Assembly (NCBI RefSeq): GCF_009769755.1
Contig: NZ_SDWJ01000001.1
Coordinates: forward strand, 1,240,001 to 1,304,000
Length of the DNA: 64,000 nt
From: Sphingorhabdus profundilacus
GTDB taxonomy: Bacteria > Pseudomonadota > Alphaproteobacteria > Sphingomonadales > Sphingomonadaceae
Direction: 5' to 3'
In this document: one piece after another, positions 17,605-27,928 of the stretch
How the letters are laid out: every line of letters starts with the position of its first letter
How positions within the stretch are numbered: the stretch's first letter is position 1
Notes under the pieces: generated by a model
What the model was told of the DNA's origin: nothing
Seen by the model: only the letters and a program-made list of their open reading frames with translations
Database searches by the model: none
Position numbers and translations under genes: made by a program

Positions 17605-19071
17605 TCATCCCAAGACCTTCTTCAAAAGATCATTGATAACCTGAGGATTTGCCTTGCCTTGCATCGCCTTCATCGTTTGACCGACAAAAAAGCCGAACAG
17701 CTTGTCCTTGCCCGAGCGATATTCGGCGACCTTGTCTTCGTTCGCGGCCATGATCTTGGCGATTTCGGCTTCGATGGCGTCGGTATCATTGGTCTGCTTC
17801 AGGCCACGTTCGTCGACGATGGCTGCGGCGCCCTGCCCGGTTTCGAGCATGATTTCAAAGACCTGTTTGGCGATGCTGCCACTGATTGTGCCATCTGCCA
17901 CCAGCCCCAGCAATTCCGCGGCTTGCGCCGGATTTACCGGGCTTTCGTCCAACGACTTGCCCAATTTGTTGAGCGCACCGAACAGTTCGGACATCAGCCA
18001 GTTCGACCCCTGCTTGGCATCCACGCCATGGCCCAGCAGGTCTTCAAACCAGAACGCCGTCTCCGCCTCTGCCGTTAAAACAGCCGCATTATAAGCTGTT
18101 AGCCCCATTTCCTCATAACGCTTGCGCTTAGCATCGGGCAGTTCGGGCAAGCTCGCCCGGCACTCCTCCAGAAACGCATCGTCCAGTTCGACGGGCAATA
18201 GGTCGGGGTCCGGGAAATAGCGGTAATCATGCGCGTCTTCCTTGGAACGCATGGACCGGGTTTCCATTTTATTGGGGTCAAACAGGCGCGTTTCCTGCAC
18301 GACAGCGCCACCGCCTTCGATCAGATCGACCTGACGCTGCGCCTCATATTCAATCGCTTGCATCATGAAGCGGATCGAGTTTACATTCTTCGTCTCGGTC
18401 CGTGTGCCGAGTTCACCGCCCGGCTTGCGGACCGATACGTTGACGTCGGCGCGCATGGAGCCCTGTTCCATATTGCCGTCGCACGACCCCACATAACGCA
18501 GGATCGACCGCAGCTTTTTCAGATACGCCCCTGCCTCTTGCGGCGAACTCATGTCCGGCCGCGAGACGATTTCCATCAAAGCGACTCCCGAACGGTTGAG
18601 GTCGACAAAGGACATCGTCGGATGCTGGTCGTGCATCAGCTTACCGGCGTCCTGCTCGACATGGATCCGTTCGATGCCGATTCTCTTGGTCGGGCTATCG
18701 GGATCTTTCTCGTTCAGCGTCACCTCGATTTCGCCCTCGCCCACGATCGGGTGGTATAACTGCGAAATCTGGTAGCCCTGCGGCAAATCGGCGTAGAAAT
18801 AATTCTTGCGGTCAAAACGCGACCAGCGGTTAATCTGCGCGTTGATCGCCATGCCGGTACGCACAGCTTGACGTAGGCATTCGCGGTTCGGCACCGGCAA
18901 CATCCCCGGCATCGCGGCATCGACCAGCGACACATGGCTGTTCGGCTCCCCGCCGAAAGCTGCGGAAGCACCCGAAAAGAGCTTGGCATTGGACGTCACC
19001 TGCGCGTGAACTTCAAGGCCAATCACGACCTCCCATTCGCCTGTGTTTCCTTGGATACGGTATTCACTCAT
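17605..19071 (-). CDS. gatB: Asp-tRNA(Asn)/Glu-tRNA(Gln) amidotransferase subunit B
   Basis: GatB binds mischarged Glu-tRNA(Gln) or Asp-tRNA(Asn) and phosphorylates the acyl group before amide transfer from GatA. The 488-residue product has VIGLEVHAQ near the start, the [13 protein letters not shown] signature, [12 protein letters not shown], and the C-terminal YqeY/tRNA-binding tail (about 340-488) ending [15 protein letters not shown] chose the ATG at 19071, one base after the gatA stop, rather than an upstream start 48 bases earlier inside gatA. Confidence 0.95.
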   Translation of the reverse strand: MSEYRIQGNTGEWEVVIGLEVHAQVTSNAKLFSGASAAFGGEPNSHVSLVDAAMPGMLPVPNRECLRQAVRTGMAINAQINRWSRFDRKNYFYADLPQGYQISQLYHPIVGEGEIEVTLNEKDPDSPTKRIGIERIHVEQDAGKLMHDQHPTMSFVDLNRSGVALMEIVSRPDMSSPQEAGAYLKKLRSILRYVGSCDGNMEQGSMRADVNVSVRKPGGELGTRTETKNVNSIRFMMQAIEYEAQRQVDLIEGGGAVVQETRLFDPNKMETRSMRSKEDAHDYRYFPDPDLLPVELDDAFLEECRASLPELPDAKRKRYEEMGLTAYNAAVLTAEAETAFWFEDLLGHGVDAKQGSNWLMSELFGALNKLGKSLDESPVNPAQAAELLGLVADGTISGSIAKQVFEIMLETGQGAAAIVDERGLKQTNDTDAIEAEIAKIMAANEDKVAEYRSGKDKLFGFFVGQTMKAMQGKANPQVINDLLKKVLG

Positions 19072-19072
19072 A

Positions 19073-20557
19073 TTACCACCACTCTCCGGCTTCCGCCGTA
19101 AATCCTGACCGCTCCTCAATTGCCAGACCCGCGTTCAGCACGGCTTGCTCATCGAGCGCCTTGCCGATGATTTGCAAGCCAAGCGGCAATCCATCTTTGC
19201 TGAGGCCGCCGGGGACCGACATGGCGGGAAGACCTGCCAAGGATGCGGGTACGGCAAATACGTCGTTGAGGTACATTGACAATGGGTCGCTGGTTTTCTC
19301 GCCTAGACCGAAGGCTGCGCTCGGCGCGGTGGGTGCGAGGATCAGGTCGCAGCTTGCCCATGCCTGTTCGAAATCGCGGGCGATCAGCGCGCGGACCTTT
19401 TGCGCCTGCGTATAGTAGGCGTCATAGAAACCGGCGGACAGCACATAGGTACCGATCATGATGCGGCGGCGGACTTCTTCGCCGAAACCGGCGGCGCGGG
19501 TCGCGGCGTACATGTCCTGCAGCCCCGAACCTTCGGGCAAGTCACGCAGGCCGAAACGGACACCGTCATAGCGCGCCAGATTGGACGATGCCTCGGCAGG
19601 CGCGATGATATAATAGGCCGGTAAGGCATATTTGGTGTGCGGCAGGCTGACGTCGACGACTTCGGCGCCAGCGTCTTTCAGCCAGGCAATGCCATTGTCC
19701 CACATGGCGGCGATGTCATCGTCAATGCCGTCGAGGCGATATTCGCGGGGGATACCGATCCGCTTGCCCTTCAAATCGCTGTTCAGACCAGCCTCCCATG
19801 CAGGCACGGGCAAATCGAGCGACGTCGAATCCTTGGGATCAAATCCCGCCATCGCCTCCAGCATGATCGCGCAATCGCGCACATCGCGCGCCATCGGGCC
19901 TGCCTGGTCGAGCGAGCTTGCAAACGCGACAATGCCCCAGCGTGAGCAGCGGCCATAGGTCGGCTTGATCCCGCTAATGCCGGTGAACGCGGCAGGCTGG
20001 CGGATCGAGCCGCCGGTGTCGGTTCCGGTTGCCGCGGGGCATAAACGCGCGGCGATGGCGGTGGATGATCCCCCCGAGGAACCGCCGGGCGCAAGTGCGG
20101 CGTTGCCACCGTCGTTGCGCCGCCAAGGCGAGATGACATTGCCGAAATAGCTGGTTTCGTTGGACGACCCCATGGCGAACTGGTCGAGGTTGAGCTTACC
20201 CAGCATCCCGGCGCCCGCTTTCCACAAATTGGCAGACACGGTCGATTCGTAGGTCGGCACAAAGCCTTCGAGAATGTGGCTCGCCGCTGTGGTCTGCACG
20301 CCTTCGGTGCAGAACAGATCTTTCATGCCGATCGGCACACCCGCCATCTTGCCAAGCGGCTTGCCTGCGGCGCGGTCAGCGTCAACGGCCGCCGCGGCCT
20401 CAAGCGCCTTTTCCGGCGTTTCGACGATGAAGGCATTCAGCGCCTTGGCATTGGCGACGCGGGTGTTCAGGGCTTCGGCAACTTCGACGGCCTTGAATTC
20501 GCCATTGGCCACGCCGTCGCGGATGGCGGCAACGCCCAGTTTTGAAAAATCGGTCAT
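19073..20557 (-). CDS. gatA: Asp-tRNA(Asn)/Glu-tRNA(Gln) amidotransferase subunit A
   Basis: GatA is the amidase subunit that releases ammonia from glutamine. The 494-residue protein has the Ser-cisSer-Lys triad region: Lys in [13 protein letters not shown] and the Ser residues in the amidase signature [24 protein letters not shown]-terminal motifs [17 protein letters not shown] and [11 protein letters not shown] are intact. It lies downstream of gatC with a 124-bp gap that holds a long inverted repeat, and its stop is one base from the gatB start. Confidence 0.95.
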   Translation of the reverse strand: MTDFSKLGVAAIRDGVANGEFKAVEVAEALNTRVANAKALNAFIVETPEKALEAAAAVDADRAAGKPLGKMAGVPIGMKDLFCTEGVQTTAASHILEGFVPTYESTVSANLWKAGAGMLGKLNLDQFAMGSSNETSYFGNVISPWRRNDGGNAALAPGGSSGGSSTAIAARLCPAATGTDTGGSIRQPAAFTGISGIKPTYGRCSRWGIVAFASSLDQAGPMARDVRDCAIMLEAMAGFDPKDSTSLDLPVPAWEAGLNSDLKGKRIGIPREYRLDGIDDDIAAMWDNGIAWLKDAGAEVVDVSLPHTKYALPAYYIIAPAEASSNLARYDGVRFGLRDLPEGSGLQDMYAATRAAGFGEEVRRRIMIGTYVLSAGFYDAYYTQAQKVRALIARDFEQAWASCDLILAPTAPSAAFGLGEKTSDPLSMYLNDVFAVPASLAGLPAMSVPGGLSKDGLPLGLQIIGKALDEQAVLNAGLAIEERSGFTAEAGEWW

Positions 20558-20566
20558 TTCACCGCT

Positions 20567-20657
20567 CCGTCACCCTGAACTTGTTTCAGGGTCCATTTAT
20601 CCGTTCCTGCTCCGGTTAAGCTGCACGATAGACCCTGAAACAAGTTCAGAGTGACGG
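20567..20657. repeat. Palindromic repeat family 1, paired copies between gatC and gatA
   Basis: Two 27-base arms (20567-20593 and 20631-20657) are inverted copies matching at 26 of 27 bases, separated by 37 bases. Each arm is itself near-palindromic (CCCTGAA-CTTGT-TTCAGGG). The same unit recurs at 39101-39246 and 46701-46731. It resembles the REP-like repeats common in sphingomonad genomes. It lies inside the gatCAB gene run. Confidence 0.8.
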
Positions 20658-20681
20658 CTGTGTGGAGAGATAATCTACCCA

Positions 20682-20969
20682 TCATTCAATCACCTTTGGC
20701 ACGCCAAAAAAGCTGCCTTCACGCGCCGGGGCGTTGGCAAGGACCTTTTCGCGCACATCGCCATCGGTGACGACGTCGTCGCGCAGGCGCAGCTTGTTGG
20801 CGATGACGGCAGTCATCGGCTCTACGCCGGTGACGTCCACCTCGCCCAATTGCTCTACCCAGGCCAGAATGCCATTGAGCTCGCCGACCATTTTGTCAGC
20901 CTCTGCATCGCTGATCGCGATGCGCGAAAGCCGTGCGATTTTGTTCACGGTATCTTTATCTACAGACAT
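20682..20969 (-). CDS. gatC: Asp-tRNA(Asn)/Glu-tRNA(Gln) amidotransferase subunit C
   Basis: GatC is the small helical belt protein that stabilises the GatA-GatB interface. The 95-residue product has the typical [20 protein letters not shown] helix, the [19 protein letters not shown] segment and the C-terminal [10 protein letters not shown] chose the ATG at 20969, which gives the usual family length; the reading frame is open 36 bases further. It is divergent from the DUF3089 gene. Confidence 0.93.
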   Translation of the reverse strand: MSVDKDTVNKIARLSRIAISDAEADKMVGELNGILAWVEQLGEVDVTGVEPMTAVIANKLRLRDDVVTDGDVREKVLANAPAREGSFFGVPKVIE

Positions 20970-21113
20970 AGCAGCGCCGCTAGCATTGCGTATGGCTCGC
21001 TTCAACGGAAAAGCGGCGCTTGTCAGGCCACATTCAATTTTGCGATGCTATTTTCGCCAAATAGACTAAATGCGCTGGCTGTTTCAGCCGCACGATTATC
21101 GGGAATTACAACT

Positions 21114-22235
21114 TTGGCTCGCAAATTTCTCTATCTGTTCGCTTGCCTGATCGTATTGGTCATTGCTGGCGGGTTTGTCTTACGCATCTATCAGGACGAG
21201 TTGACCGACTTTGCGATTGGCCAGTTGGAACCCACGGTAAAGTTCGAAAAACAGGCGGCGCTGGCCACCAATGTCTATGAAGATCCCGCCATGTGGTTTT
21301 CGCGGGCCGGGCAAAAAGACAATAACCCGACTCTATGGGAACCTGTCGGTGCGCCAAAGGCCGAAATGCCGGGTTCGGCTGCGATCTTCTTTATCCATCC
21401 CACATCGTTCATGGCCCGCACCCATTGGAACGCACCATTGGATGATCAGGAATCGCAAGCAAGGGCGCGGTTATTCCTACGCGGGTTGGCAACACCCTTT
21501 GCCGCATCGGGCGAAATCTGGGCACCGCGCTACCGTCAGGCCGGGATTGGTGCGTTTCTGACGACCAAGCCCGAAGGGGCGCAGGCGCTGAACGATGCCT
21601 ATCAGGATATCCTGCTTGCCTTCGACCATTTTGTAAAAACGGTGCAAAAAGACCGGCCGATCATCCTAGCGGGCCACAGCCAGGGCGCGCTGCATTTGAC
21701 GCATTTGCTGAAAGACCGGATCGCGGGCAAGCCTATCGCGAGGCGCATCGTTGCGGCCTATGTCGTCGGCTGGCCAGTGTCGGTTACGACCGACATTCCG
21801 GAAATGGGCCTTCCGATATGTACGTCGCCCGATGACATAGGCTGTATCATGGGCTGGGAAAGCTATGCCGAGCCAGCGAGATATAGCAAAATCCTCGAAC
21901 TTTATAACGCCACGACGGGGTTTAATGGCGAACCGCGCAAGGACACGCCGATTCTGTGCACCAATCCCCTCAATGGCGGGGCACAGGCCAAGGCGCTGGC
22001 CGAGGCCAATCTGGGGACGCTTAAGCCATCGGGCGATATGAGCACTGGCGAACTGATCCCGACCACCGTCCCTGCCCGCTGCGATGAAAAGGGCTTTTTA
22101 CTGATCGGTGATCCGGTCGATATGGGCCCCTATGTGTTGCCCGGTAACAATTATCATGTGTATGATTACCCGCTGTTCTGGGCCAATATCCGCGCCGATG
22201 CGCTGTGGCGGGTACGGAAATATCTGGCCAGATGA
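21114..22235 (+). CDS. DUF3089 (lipase-like alpha/beta hydrolase) protein
   Basis: The 373-residue product begins with one membrane segment ([21 protein letters not shown]), so it is probably anchored with the catalytic part in the periplasm. The hydrolase motif GHSQGALHL (nucleophile Ser) and IFFIHPTSF fit the DUF3089 family, whose substrates are not established. The start is uncertain. I chose TTG at 21114 (GGGAA about 10 bases upstream), because it puts M-ARKFLYLF at the N-terminus as in similar proteins. An in-frame ATG lies at about 21045 and another at 20850 inside the gatC antisense region. The stop overlaps the ruvX start (ATGA). Confidence 0.75.
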   Translation: MARKFLYLFACLIVLVIAGGFVLRIYQDELTDFAIGQLEPTVKFEKQAALATNVYEDPAMWFSRAGQKDNNPTLWEPVGAPKAEMPGSAAIFFIHPTSFMARTHWNAPLDDQESQARARLFLRGLATPFAASGEIWAPRYRQAGIGAFLTTKPEGAQALNDAYQDILLAFDHFVKTVQKDRPIILAGHSQGALHLTHLLKDRIAGKPIARRIVAAYVVGWPVSVTTDIPEMGLPICTSPDDIGCIMGWESYAEPARYSKILELYNATTGFNGEPRKDTPILCTNPLNGGAQAKALAEANLGTLKPSGDMSTGELIPTTVPARCDEKGFLLIGDPVDMGPYVLPGNNYHVYDYPLFWANIRADALWRVRKYLAR

Positions 22236-22690
22236 TTTTTGAAAAAGTCTCTGATTTTCGGGACGCCTTGCCGGATGGGGGTGTGCTGATCGGCCTGGAT
22301 GTCGGCAGCAAGACGATTGGCACCGCCTTTTGCGACGCAGGATGGACCTTCGCTTCGCCTGCCGACCTTATCAAGCGGAGCAAGTTTTCGAAGGATAAGG
22401 TGGCACTGATCGGTGCGATCGCCACTCGCCCGACCAAGGGGATCGTCATCGGCCTGCCCCTGAACATGGACGGCAGCGAAAGTCCGCGCAGCCAGTCGAG
22501 TCGCGCCTTTGCCCGCAACATTGCCGATATCGGGCTACCCATCCTGCTGCGCGATGAACGGTGGTCAACGCAGGCGGTCGAGCGTGATATGATAGCGGCC
22601 GATATGAGTCGCGCCAAAAGAGCCGAAAAGATCGACAGCGGCGCGGCAGCATTCATCCTGCAGGGTGCGATTGACGCGTTGACCGCGTGA
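22232..22690 (+). CDS. ruvX: Putative pre-16S rRNase / Holliday junction resolvase-like YqgF (RuvX)
   Basis: YqgF/RuvX proteins have an RNase H-like fold and take part in 16S rRNA 5'-end maturation; a Holliday resolvase role has been proposed. The 152-residue protein has the first catalytic-Asp strand [14 protein letters not shown], then [13 protein letters not shown] and the [28 protein letters not shown] motifs with the later acidic residues. I chose the ATG at 22232, which overlaps the upstream stop codon (ATGA). A GTG 27 bases upstream is possible. Confidence 0.9.
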   Translation: MIFEKVSDFRDALPDGGVLIGLDVGSKTIGTAFCDAGWTFASPADLIKRSKFSKDKVALIGAIATRPTKGIVIGLPLNMDGSESPRSQSSRAFARNIADIGLPILLRDERWSTQAVERDMIAADMSRAKRAEKIDSGAAAFILQGAIDALTA

Positions 22691-22732
22691 AGCTTGCTAA
22701 GTATCTGCTTTCCCTCTAAGGGCATCGCTTTA

Positions 22733-23728
22733 ATGACATGGACACAGAATTTTACCGCCGACGCTTTCCCAGCCGGATCGGATGCTTTTCAGCATAAACA
22801 TTTGCTGGGCATATCCGGACTTCAGAAATGGGAAATTCTCTACATTTTGAAAGAGGCCGAACATTGGGTCGCGTTGAACCGGTCCGGCCCTGCAAAACAT
22901 GATGACCGATTGTCGGGCATGACCATCATCAACGCCTTTTTTGAAAATTCGACCCGGACGCTACTTTCTTTTGAAATTGCCGGGAAAAGGCTGGGCGCCG
23001 ATGTCGTCAACATGCACGCCGCGCAGTCCAGCGTGAAAAAAGGCGAAACACTGATCGACACGGCTATGACGCTGAACGCCATGCGCGCCGACGCGATCGT
23101 CATCCGCCATGCCAGTTCGGGCGCAGTCCAGCTCATTTCTAGCAAGGTGGATTGCCCCGTTTTGAACGCAGGCGATGGCAGCCATGAACACCCCACTCAG
23201 GCATTGCTCGACGCGCTGACCATCATGCGGCGCAGGGGCAGTGTGGAAGGCCAAACGGTGGTTATTTGTGGCGACGTTCTGCATAGCCGGGTCGCCCGAT
23301 CCAACCTGTTTTGCTTAAAAAGCCTGGGGGCCGAGGTCCGCGTTGTTGCCCCGCCCGCATTGATGCCGCATGCAATAGAGGCTTTCGGTGCCAAGGCCTT
23401 CAGCAATTTTGACGAGGCCTTGTCCGGGGCCGATGTTGTTATGATGTTGCGCTTGCAAAATGAACGGATGCAGGGTGATTTCATCCCGTCACCACGTGAA
23501 TATTATCATTTATACGGCCTTGACGAAAGGCGATTGTCCCTTGCCAAAACCGACGCGCTGGTGATGCATCCCGGGCCGATGAACCGTGGTGTCGAAATTG
23601 CCAGCAATGTCGCCGACCATATTGAACGATCGGCCATTACCGAACAGGTCGAAATGGGGGTTGCGGTCCGCATGGCATGTCTGGACATCCTGACACGAAA
23701 GGCACGTGCTGTGGAGGGTTGGGCATGA
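22733..23728 (+). CDS. pyrB: Aspartate carbamoyltransferase catalytic subunit
   Basis: PyrB joins carbamoyl phosphate and aspartate in pyrimidine synthesis. The 331-residue product has the carbamoyl-phosphate-binding motif [13 protein letters not shown], the conserved [16 protein letters not shown] and the C-terminal aspartate loop region [10 protein letters not shown]. There is no pyrI regulatory subunit nearby. Instead the next gene (ATGA overlap) is a dihydroorotase-like protein without metal ligands, the arrangement known for class A ATCases that need a DHOase-like partner. I chose the ATG at 22733; a TTG 39 bases upstream is possible. Confidence 0.95.
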   Translation: MTWTQNFTADAFPAGSDAFQHKHLLGISGLQKWEILYILKEAEHWVALNRSGPAKHDDRLSGMTIINAFFENSTRTLLSFEIAGKRLGADVVNMHAAQSSVKKGETLIDTAMTLNAMRADAIVIRHASSGAVQLISSKVDCPVLNAGDGSHEHPTQALLDALTIMRRRGSVEGQTVVICGDVLHSRVARSNLFCLKSLGAEVRVVAPPALMPHAIEAFGAKAFSNFDEALSGADVVMMLRLQNERMQGDFIPSPREYYHLYGLDERRLSLAKTDALVMHPGPMNRGVEIASNVADHIERSAITEQVEMGVAVRMACLDILTRKARAVEGWA

Positions 23729-24948
23729 CCGCGATCAGTATTTTAAACGGCCACGCCCTGCTGCCCGGCACCGATAAAGCCGAGGCTATGCCGCTGCAAA
23801 TTCAAGATGGTAAAATTGCTTCATTCGGCGATTCCACCGGAAAACCTGTGCAGCTTGACGCCACCAATCTTTTGATAGCGCCGGGCATTATCGACTTTGG
23901 CGTGTTCAAAACCGACAAGCCTGCCTTTCGTTTCGGCGGGATAACGCGCGCGGCGTTGATGCCGGACCAATCACCGGTTCATGATGACCCGGCAACGGTC
24001 CGTTATGCCGCACTGAAGGGCAAACCCGACCTATGGGTCCATCCCCTCGCAGCCGCCACGCAAGGATTGGCTGGTTTGCAGATGGCAGAAATCGCCCTGA
24101 TGAAAGAGGCGGGGGCGGTGGGCGTTGCCACGGGCCGAAAATGGATTGGCGATAGCGGCATCATGCTGCGGATCATGCGCTATTGCGCCGCACTTGATCT
24201 GCCCGTGATTGTGCACAGTGAAGATGCGGCTTTGGCCGGTAATGCAGTGGCAACCGAAAGCGAAACTGCCACATTATTGGGGCTTTCCAGCGCATCGCCA
24301 ATAACCGAAACCTTGGCAATTGCGCGCGATTTGATGCTTGCGGAAGAAAGCGGCGCACATGTGCATTTCCGGCAGGTCACGACCGCACGCAGCCTGGACC
24401 TGATTCGGGAAGGCAAAGCCAGGGGGCTGAAAATCAGCTGCGGAATAACGCCGGGGCATCTGTTTTTGTCGAACAATGCGATTTTCGATTTTCGGACCTT
24501 CGCCCGACTTTCGCCGCCTTTAAGGGACGAAAGCGATCGGCTGGCCTGCATCGCGGCCATAGCCGACGGCACCATTGATGTGATTGCATCAGGGCACGAT
24601 CCGCGCGGCCCCGAAGACAAGCGACTGCCATTTTCAGAAGCGGCACCCGGTATGGCCGGTGCGGAAACGCTTCTGGCCCTGACGCTTAATCTGGTGCGTG
24701 ATGAAATCATCACGACGGGACGGCTGTTTGAGCTTTTGGCAACCAATCCGGCACGCATATTGGGCCTGAATAGCGGACAGATTTCCATCGGATATGAAGC
24801 GGACCTGATCCTTATCGACCCATATGCGCCGTGGCAGGTCGATAGTAACCGGATGACCGCGCTGGCGGGCAATACGCCTTTTGACAAACTGCCGGTTCAA
24901 GGACGAGTGCGGCACATGCTAAAGGGCGGCAAGATTATTGCAGCCTAG
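23725..24948 (+). CDS. pyrX: Dihydroorotase-like protein without metal ligands (PyrX type)
   Basis: The 407-residue protein has the dihydroorotase/amidohydrolase barrel. It contains an N-terminal composite sandwich ([25 protein letters not shown]), [10 protein letters not shown], and the closing [25 protein letters not shown]. It lacks the first-strand H-x-H pair: IIDFGVFK (55-62) stands where active enzymes have ID-hydrophobic-H-x-H. The late Asp of the TDHAP motif is also changed, to IASGHDP. In class A aspartate carbamoyltransferases such inactive PyrX/PyrC' proteins are structural partners of PyrB. The ATGA overlap with pyrB supports that role. An active dihydroorotase must be encoded elsewhere. 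It is sometimes annotated as pyrC. Confidence 0.85.
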   Translation: MTAISILNGHALLPGTDKAEAMPLQIQDGKIASFGDSTGKPVQLDATNLLIAPGIIDFGVFKTDKPAFRFGGITRAALMPDQSPVHDDPATVRYAALKGKPDLWVHPLAAATQGLAGLQMAEIALMKEAGAVGVATGRKWIGDSGIMLRIMRYCAALDLPVIVHSEDAALAGNAVATESETATLLGLSSASPITETLAIARDLMLAEESGAHVHFRQVTTARSLDLIREGKARGLKISCGITPGHLFLSNNAIFDFRTFARLSPPLRDESDRLACIAAIADGTIDVIASGHDPRGPEDKRLPFSEAAPGMAGAETLLALTLNLVRDEIITTGRLFELLATNPARILGLNSGQISIGYEADLILIDPYAPWQVDSNRMTALAGNTPFDKLPVQGRVRHMLKGGKIIAA

Positions 24949-24978
24949 GGTCAGGAACCTAGGTGGTGTTGACCCTAG
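24945..24978. terminator. Inverted repeat at the pyrX 3' end, possible terminator
   Basis: Perfect 9-base arms CTAGGGTCA and TGACCCTAG flank a 16-base loop that itself contains CCTAGG. The left arm overlaps the pyrX stop codon. It lies between convergent pyrX and the SPOR gene. No long T-run follows on either strand, so termination efficiency is doubtful. Confidence 0.4.
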
Positions 24979-24993
24979 TTAATTTCGCCTATT

Positions 24994-26334
24994 TTAGCGC
25001 GCTGCAATCCGGCGGCTTTTGGCAATGGCCATGCGAACCGGCTTGTCAGCGGCCATATTGCGGACCAGACATGCACCGCCTTGCGACTTTATCTGTTCAC
25101 ACGCGGCTTTGGCCGTTGAACCATTGGCAAATCCCATGGCTGCCAGACGCACCAGTTTTTTGCCATTGACGGTCACCGTCGAACTGGCGGAGTTCTTGCC
25201 GCTCAACGCTTTGTAATTTTTGCTATATTTTGCCCAGGCAGCGGCGGCGTTGGCTGTGTTTGAAAATGCGCCAAGTTGCACAATAAAGCCTGACGAAGCC
25301 ATGCTGGACGTCGATGATGGCACATCAGCGATGGCCAGCTTGACCGGTGCCTTCGTCATTTCGGTCTTCATCGGGCCGACCTGTGCTTTTATCAGTTCGG
25401 CGTCCGAGATTTTCAGAACAGGTGCAGGCTCACTGGTCTGGACCGCAGCTTCGACGGCAGCAAAGCCGACGCTGTCGGCGGCTGGTGCAGGTCCGATGGC
25501 GGCAAGTTCTGTTTCAGCGACAACGGGTGCGATTTCAGCGGCGGACGAAGCTGTGTCAACCATCGCCAATCCCGGATTCTGGCCGGAATTCAGTGCCAGA
25601 CGGACCGGCTGACCGGTATCGGCCAAATTCGGGCGGACTTTCAACAGACCTGCCACACGCAGGGTATAGGCTTCGGGGCGGGCGAATTGGGCCCATTCGG
25701 CGATACGGTCATTGACCGCTGTTTGCGCCATATCCTGCGACGCCATGACCCGCGCATCGCGCCACCGCCCGTCGAGCGCATAGGCAAGAGCGAGATTTTG
25801 CCGTGTCCGTGCGTTGGCACCATCCATGCGGATCGCATCGGTCAAAATAGTGATGGCGTCGCCCGAGCGTCCGGCGAGTGCAAGTGTTAGACCATAGTCG
25901 CTCACCGGAACAATCGCGCGGTTCGCCTCGACCAGCATCACTGCGGAATCCACATTGCCCTGCGCGATGCGCGACAGGGCCAGGCTGATGACCGTGCGTG
26001 GATCAACCTGCCCCAGTTCCATGACGTCCATCAAGGTGCGTTCGGCGGAGACAAAGCGTCCCTGTGCCATGTAAATCCGGGCGAGAAGCCCACGATAATT
26101 GCGATTTTGCAGGTCCGCTTCGACAGCAAGCTCAGCAAAGGTCAGTGCGCGTTCGGTCTTGCCTTTTGCAAGCGCCTTTTCGGCTTTTTTCGCCCAGGCA
26201 TAAGCTTTTTCAGGTCCTGCCTTTTTGGCCGAGACGTTTTCGGTGCTACCGAAACCGGCGGTCGAGGTTGTCATCGCAGGAACCGCCACAAAGGCAGTTG
26301 ATAGTGCGAGCTTTACAACAAAATTGCTATTCAT
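24994..26334 (-). CDS. TPR and SPOR-domain protein, periplasmic
   Basis: The 446-residue protein has a signal-peptide-like N-terminus (MNSNFVVKLALSTAFVAVPAMTTSTAG). Tetratricopeptide-like helical repeats follow (about 40-215: AEKALAKGKTERALTFAELAVEADLQNRNYRGLLARIYMAQGR and onward), then a low-complexity Ala/Pro/Val linker. A C-terminal SPOR domain (about 345-430) is marked by GFIVQLGAFSNTANAAAAWAKYSKNY and ending ACLVRNM. SPOR domains bind septal peptidoglycan stripped of stem peptides. It lies 30 bp downstream of the RHH gene and in the same orientation as parA, so the three may form an operon. Precise function unknown. Confidence 0.75.
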   Translation of the reverse strand: MNSNFVVKLALSTAFVAVPAMTTSTAGFGSTENVSAKKAGPEKAYAWAKKAEKALAKGKTERALTFAELAVEADLQNRNYRGLLARIYMAQGRFVSAERTLMDVMELGQVDPRTVISLALSRIAQGNVDSAVMLVEANRAIVPVSDYGLTLALAGRSGDAITILTDAIRMDGANARTRQNLALAYALDGRWRDARVMASQDMAQTAVNDRIAEWAQFARPEAYTLRVAGLLKVRPNLADTGQPVRLALNSGQNPGLAMVDTASSAAEIAPVVAETELAAIGPAPAADSVGFAAVEAAVQTSEPAPVLKISDAELIKAQVGPMKTEMTKAPVKLAIADVPSSTSSMASSGFIVQLGAFSNTANAAAAWAKYSKNYKALSGKNSASSTVTVNGKKLVRLAAMGFANGSTAKAACEQIKSQGGACLVRNMAADKPVRMAIAKSRRIAAR

Positions 26335-26364
26335 GGTGTCACCTCAAAAAAGCTCAACTCGGGT

Positions 26365-26982
26365 TCAATGTTTCTTGGTCGGCACATGCGCCGCCAAATG
26401 ACCAATTTCCGGCATGGATTCGAGAAATGCGTCCAGCGCATCGGTCACCAGATTTTGGGCCGACTGATGGCGGACCGCGCATGCCAGACGCAGCTTCAGA
26501 TGCCGCTCGCCGTCAAGGCGCAGCGTGAATGCTGCCTTTTCTTTCAGTCCCGGCTTTGACCGGGCCCTTGACCGGGGCGCATCTGTTTTGCCGCGTCGAG
26601 AAATCGGCTGAACGGGTGGTTCAGGGATCATGCTGACAACGGTTAACGTAGGCTCAACTTCGGGGTCCGCCGCGCCAAGGCTTTCAAAACCGGCGCCAAA
26701 ATCGGATTCAAATTCTCCGAAAATGCGGTCCTGCTGGTTTTTCACTTCGGGCACAGCGCCGGCCAGAGGATTTTGTCCATGGAAGCCATGTTCATAATCC
26801 ATCGGTGTATTGGGATCGGGATCGACATCATAGCCCATGTCGTTCCAGCCGAGATCATCCTGCGACAAGGCCGCATTCCCGTTGCTGCCGAGCATCGAAG
26901 GCCGACGCATTGCGGGACGTGCCAGTCCCTTGCGCGCCAGCAAAATTCCCGAAAGTGATGCAATTGGTTTTGGTTCGCCCAT
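26365..26982 (-). CDS. Uncharacterised protein with C-terminal ribbon-helix-helix-like segment
   Basis: I do not recognise the family by name. The 205-residue protein has an N-terminal half rich in Gly, Asp, Asn and Pro that is probably disordered. A basic linker follows (about 125-147: SRRGKTDAPRSRARSKPGLKEK). The C-terminal segment of about 58 residues fits a ribbon-helix-helix pattern: strand AAFTLRLD, helix GERHLKLRLACAVRH, turn, helix QNLVTDALDAFLESM. It lies 23 bp downstream of an orphan parA on the same strand. By analogy with ParA partners it may be a DNA-binding or ParA-stimulating partner; this is inference. Confidence 0.6.
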   Translation of the reverse strand: MGEPKPIASLSGILLARKGLARPAMRRPSMLGSNGNAALSQDDLGWNDMGYDVDPDPNTPMDYEHGFHGQNPLAGAVPEVKNQQDRIFGEFESDFGAGFESLGAADPEVEPTLTVVSMIPEPPVQPISRRGKTDAPRSRARSKPGLKEKAAFTLRLDGERHLKLRLACAVRHQSAQNLVTDALDAFLESMPEIGHLAAHVPTKKH

Positions 26983-27005
26983 TTTAGTTGCCCCTTATCC
27001 TGCGT

Positions 27006-27725
27006 TTAACCAACAACCCGGCGACCAAAGCCGCCCATTGGTCTGGCGGTGGCAGCTTGCGGATTGGCCGCGGCGGCAGGGGCGCTGAATACAGTGCGGC
27101 GGAAATTCTTTTCCAGACGATCGGAAATATACGCCCAAAGCTGGATCACTTCTTGTGAGGAACGGCCATTGGGGTCGATTTCCATCACGGTGCGCCCGTC
27201 GATCATGGATGCTGCAAAATCTGTGCGGTGATGCAGGGTGATGGGTGCGACCGTGCCATGTTGCGAAAGCGCAACGGCGGCTTCGGATGTAATCTTGGCC
27301 TTGGGGGTCGCTGCGTTGACCACAAAGATCAAGGGCTTGCCAGCGCGTTCGCACAAATCAACCGTCGCCCCCACAGCACGCAGATCATGCGGACTTGGCC
27401 GGGTTGGCACGACGATCAGTTCCGACACTGAAATAACGCTTTGAATGGCCATGGTGATGGCAGGCGGGGTGTCAATGACAGCCAGTTTGAAACCCTGTTG
27501 CCGAAGAACCGCCAGATCCGCCGCGAGGCGTGCGACCGTGGTCTGTGCAAAAGCGGGAAGTTCAGCCTCACGTTCATTCCACCAATCGGCGAGGGAACCT
27601 TGCGGATCGATATCGATCAATACGACTGGTCCGGCACCGGCAAGTTGCGCCTGAACCGCCAAGTGGCCAGACAGCGTGGTTTTGCCCGACCCGCCCTTCT
27701 GTGATGCTAATGCGAGAACCCTCAC
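27006..27725 (-). CDS. Orphan ParA-family ATPase
   Basis: The 239-residue product is a deviant Walker A ATPase. It has KGGSGKTT at residues 10-17, DIDPQGSLADWW, and switch region VIDTPPA. ParA proteins position plasmids, chromosomes or protein clusters by gradients on the nucleoid or membrane. No ParB or parS-like partner is adjacent; instead an RHH-like protein and a TPR-SPOR protein follow. It lacks long extensions, unlike MipZ. The start is GTG at 27725 with an AAGGGGA ribosome-binding site, which is itself one arm of a hairpin. A two-codon ATG-ATG-TGA reading overlaps the start. Confidence 0.85.
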   Translation of the reverse strand: MRVLALASQKGGSGKTTLSGHLAVQAQLAGAGPVVLIDIDPQGSLADWWNEREAELPAFAQTTVARLAADLAVLRQQGFKLAVIDTPPAITMAIQSVISVSELIVVPTRPSPHDLRAVGATVDLCERAGKPLIFVVNAATPKAKITSEAAVALSQHGTVAPITLHHRTDFAASMIDGRTVMEIDPNGRSSQEVIQLWAYISDRLEKNFRRTVFSAPAAAANPQAATARPMGGFGRRVVG

Positions 27726-27730
27726 ATCAT

Positions 27731-27758
27731 TCCCCTTTGTAAATGTTTCAAAAGGGGA
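27731..27758 (-). promoter_or_regulatory. Hairpin that could mask the parA ribosome-binding site
   Basis: Perfect 8-base arms TCCCCTTT and AAAGGGGA with a 12-base loop lie 6-33 bases upstream of the parA GTG. The 3' arm on the transcript contains the AAGGGGA Shine-Dalgarno sequence, so the fold would hide it. Alternatively it may be a protein operator. Confidence 0.4.
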
Positions 27759-27928
27759 TGTGACAGAACAGGGCTAAAAATCCGTTAACGCTGCGGGGGA
27801 TTTCAATGCGCTAAAATTGGCTGGCACCGCCTGACTCTTAAATTTTATAGCAACCAAGCCTGTTTTGCTTTGGATATTGCCCGCGATATTGGATATGGGA
27901 CATATAAAGTCGAATTCGGAGGAAACCA

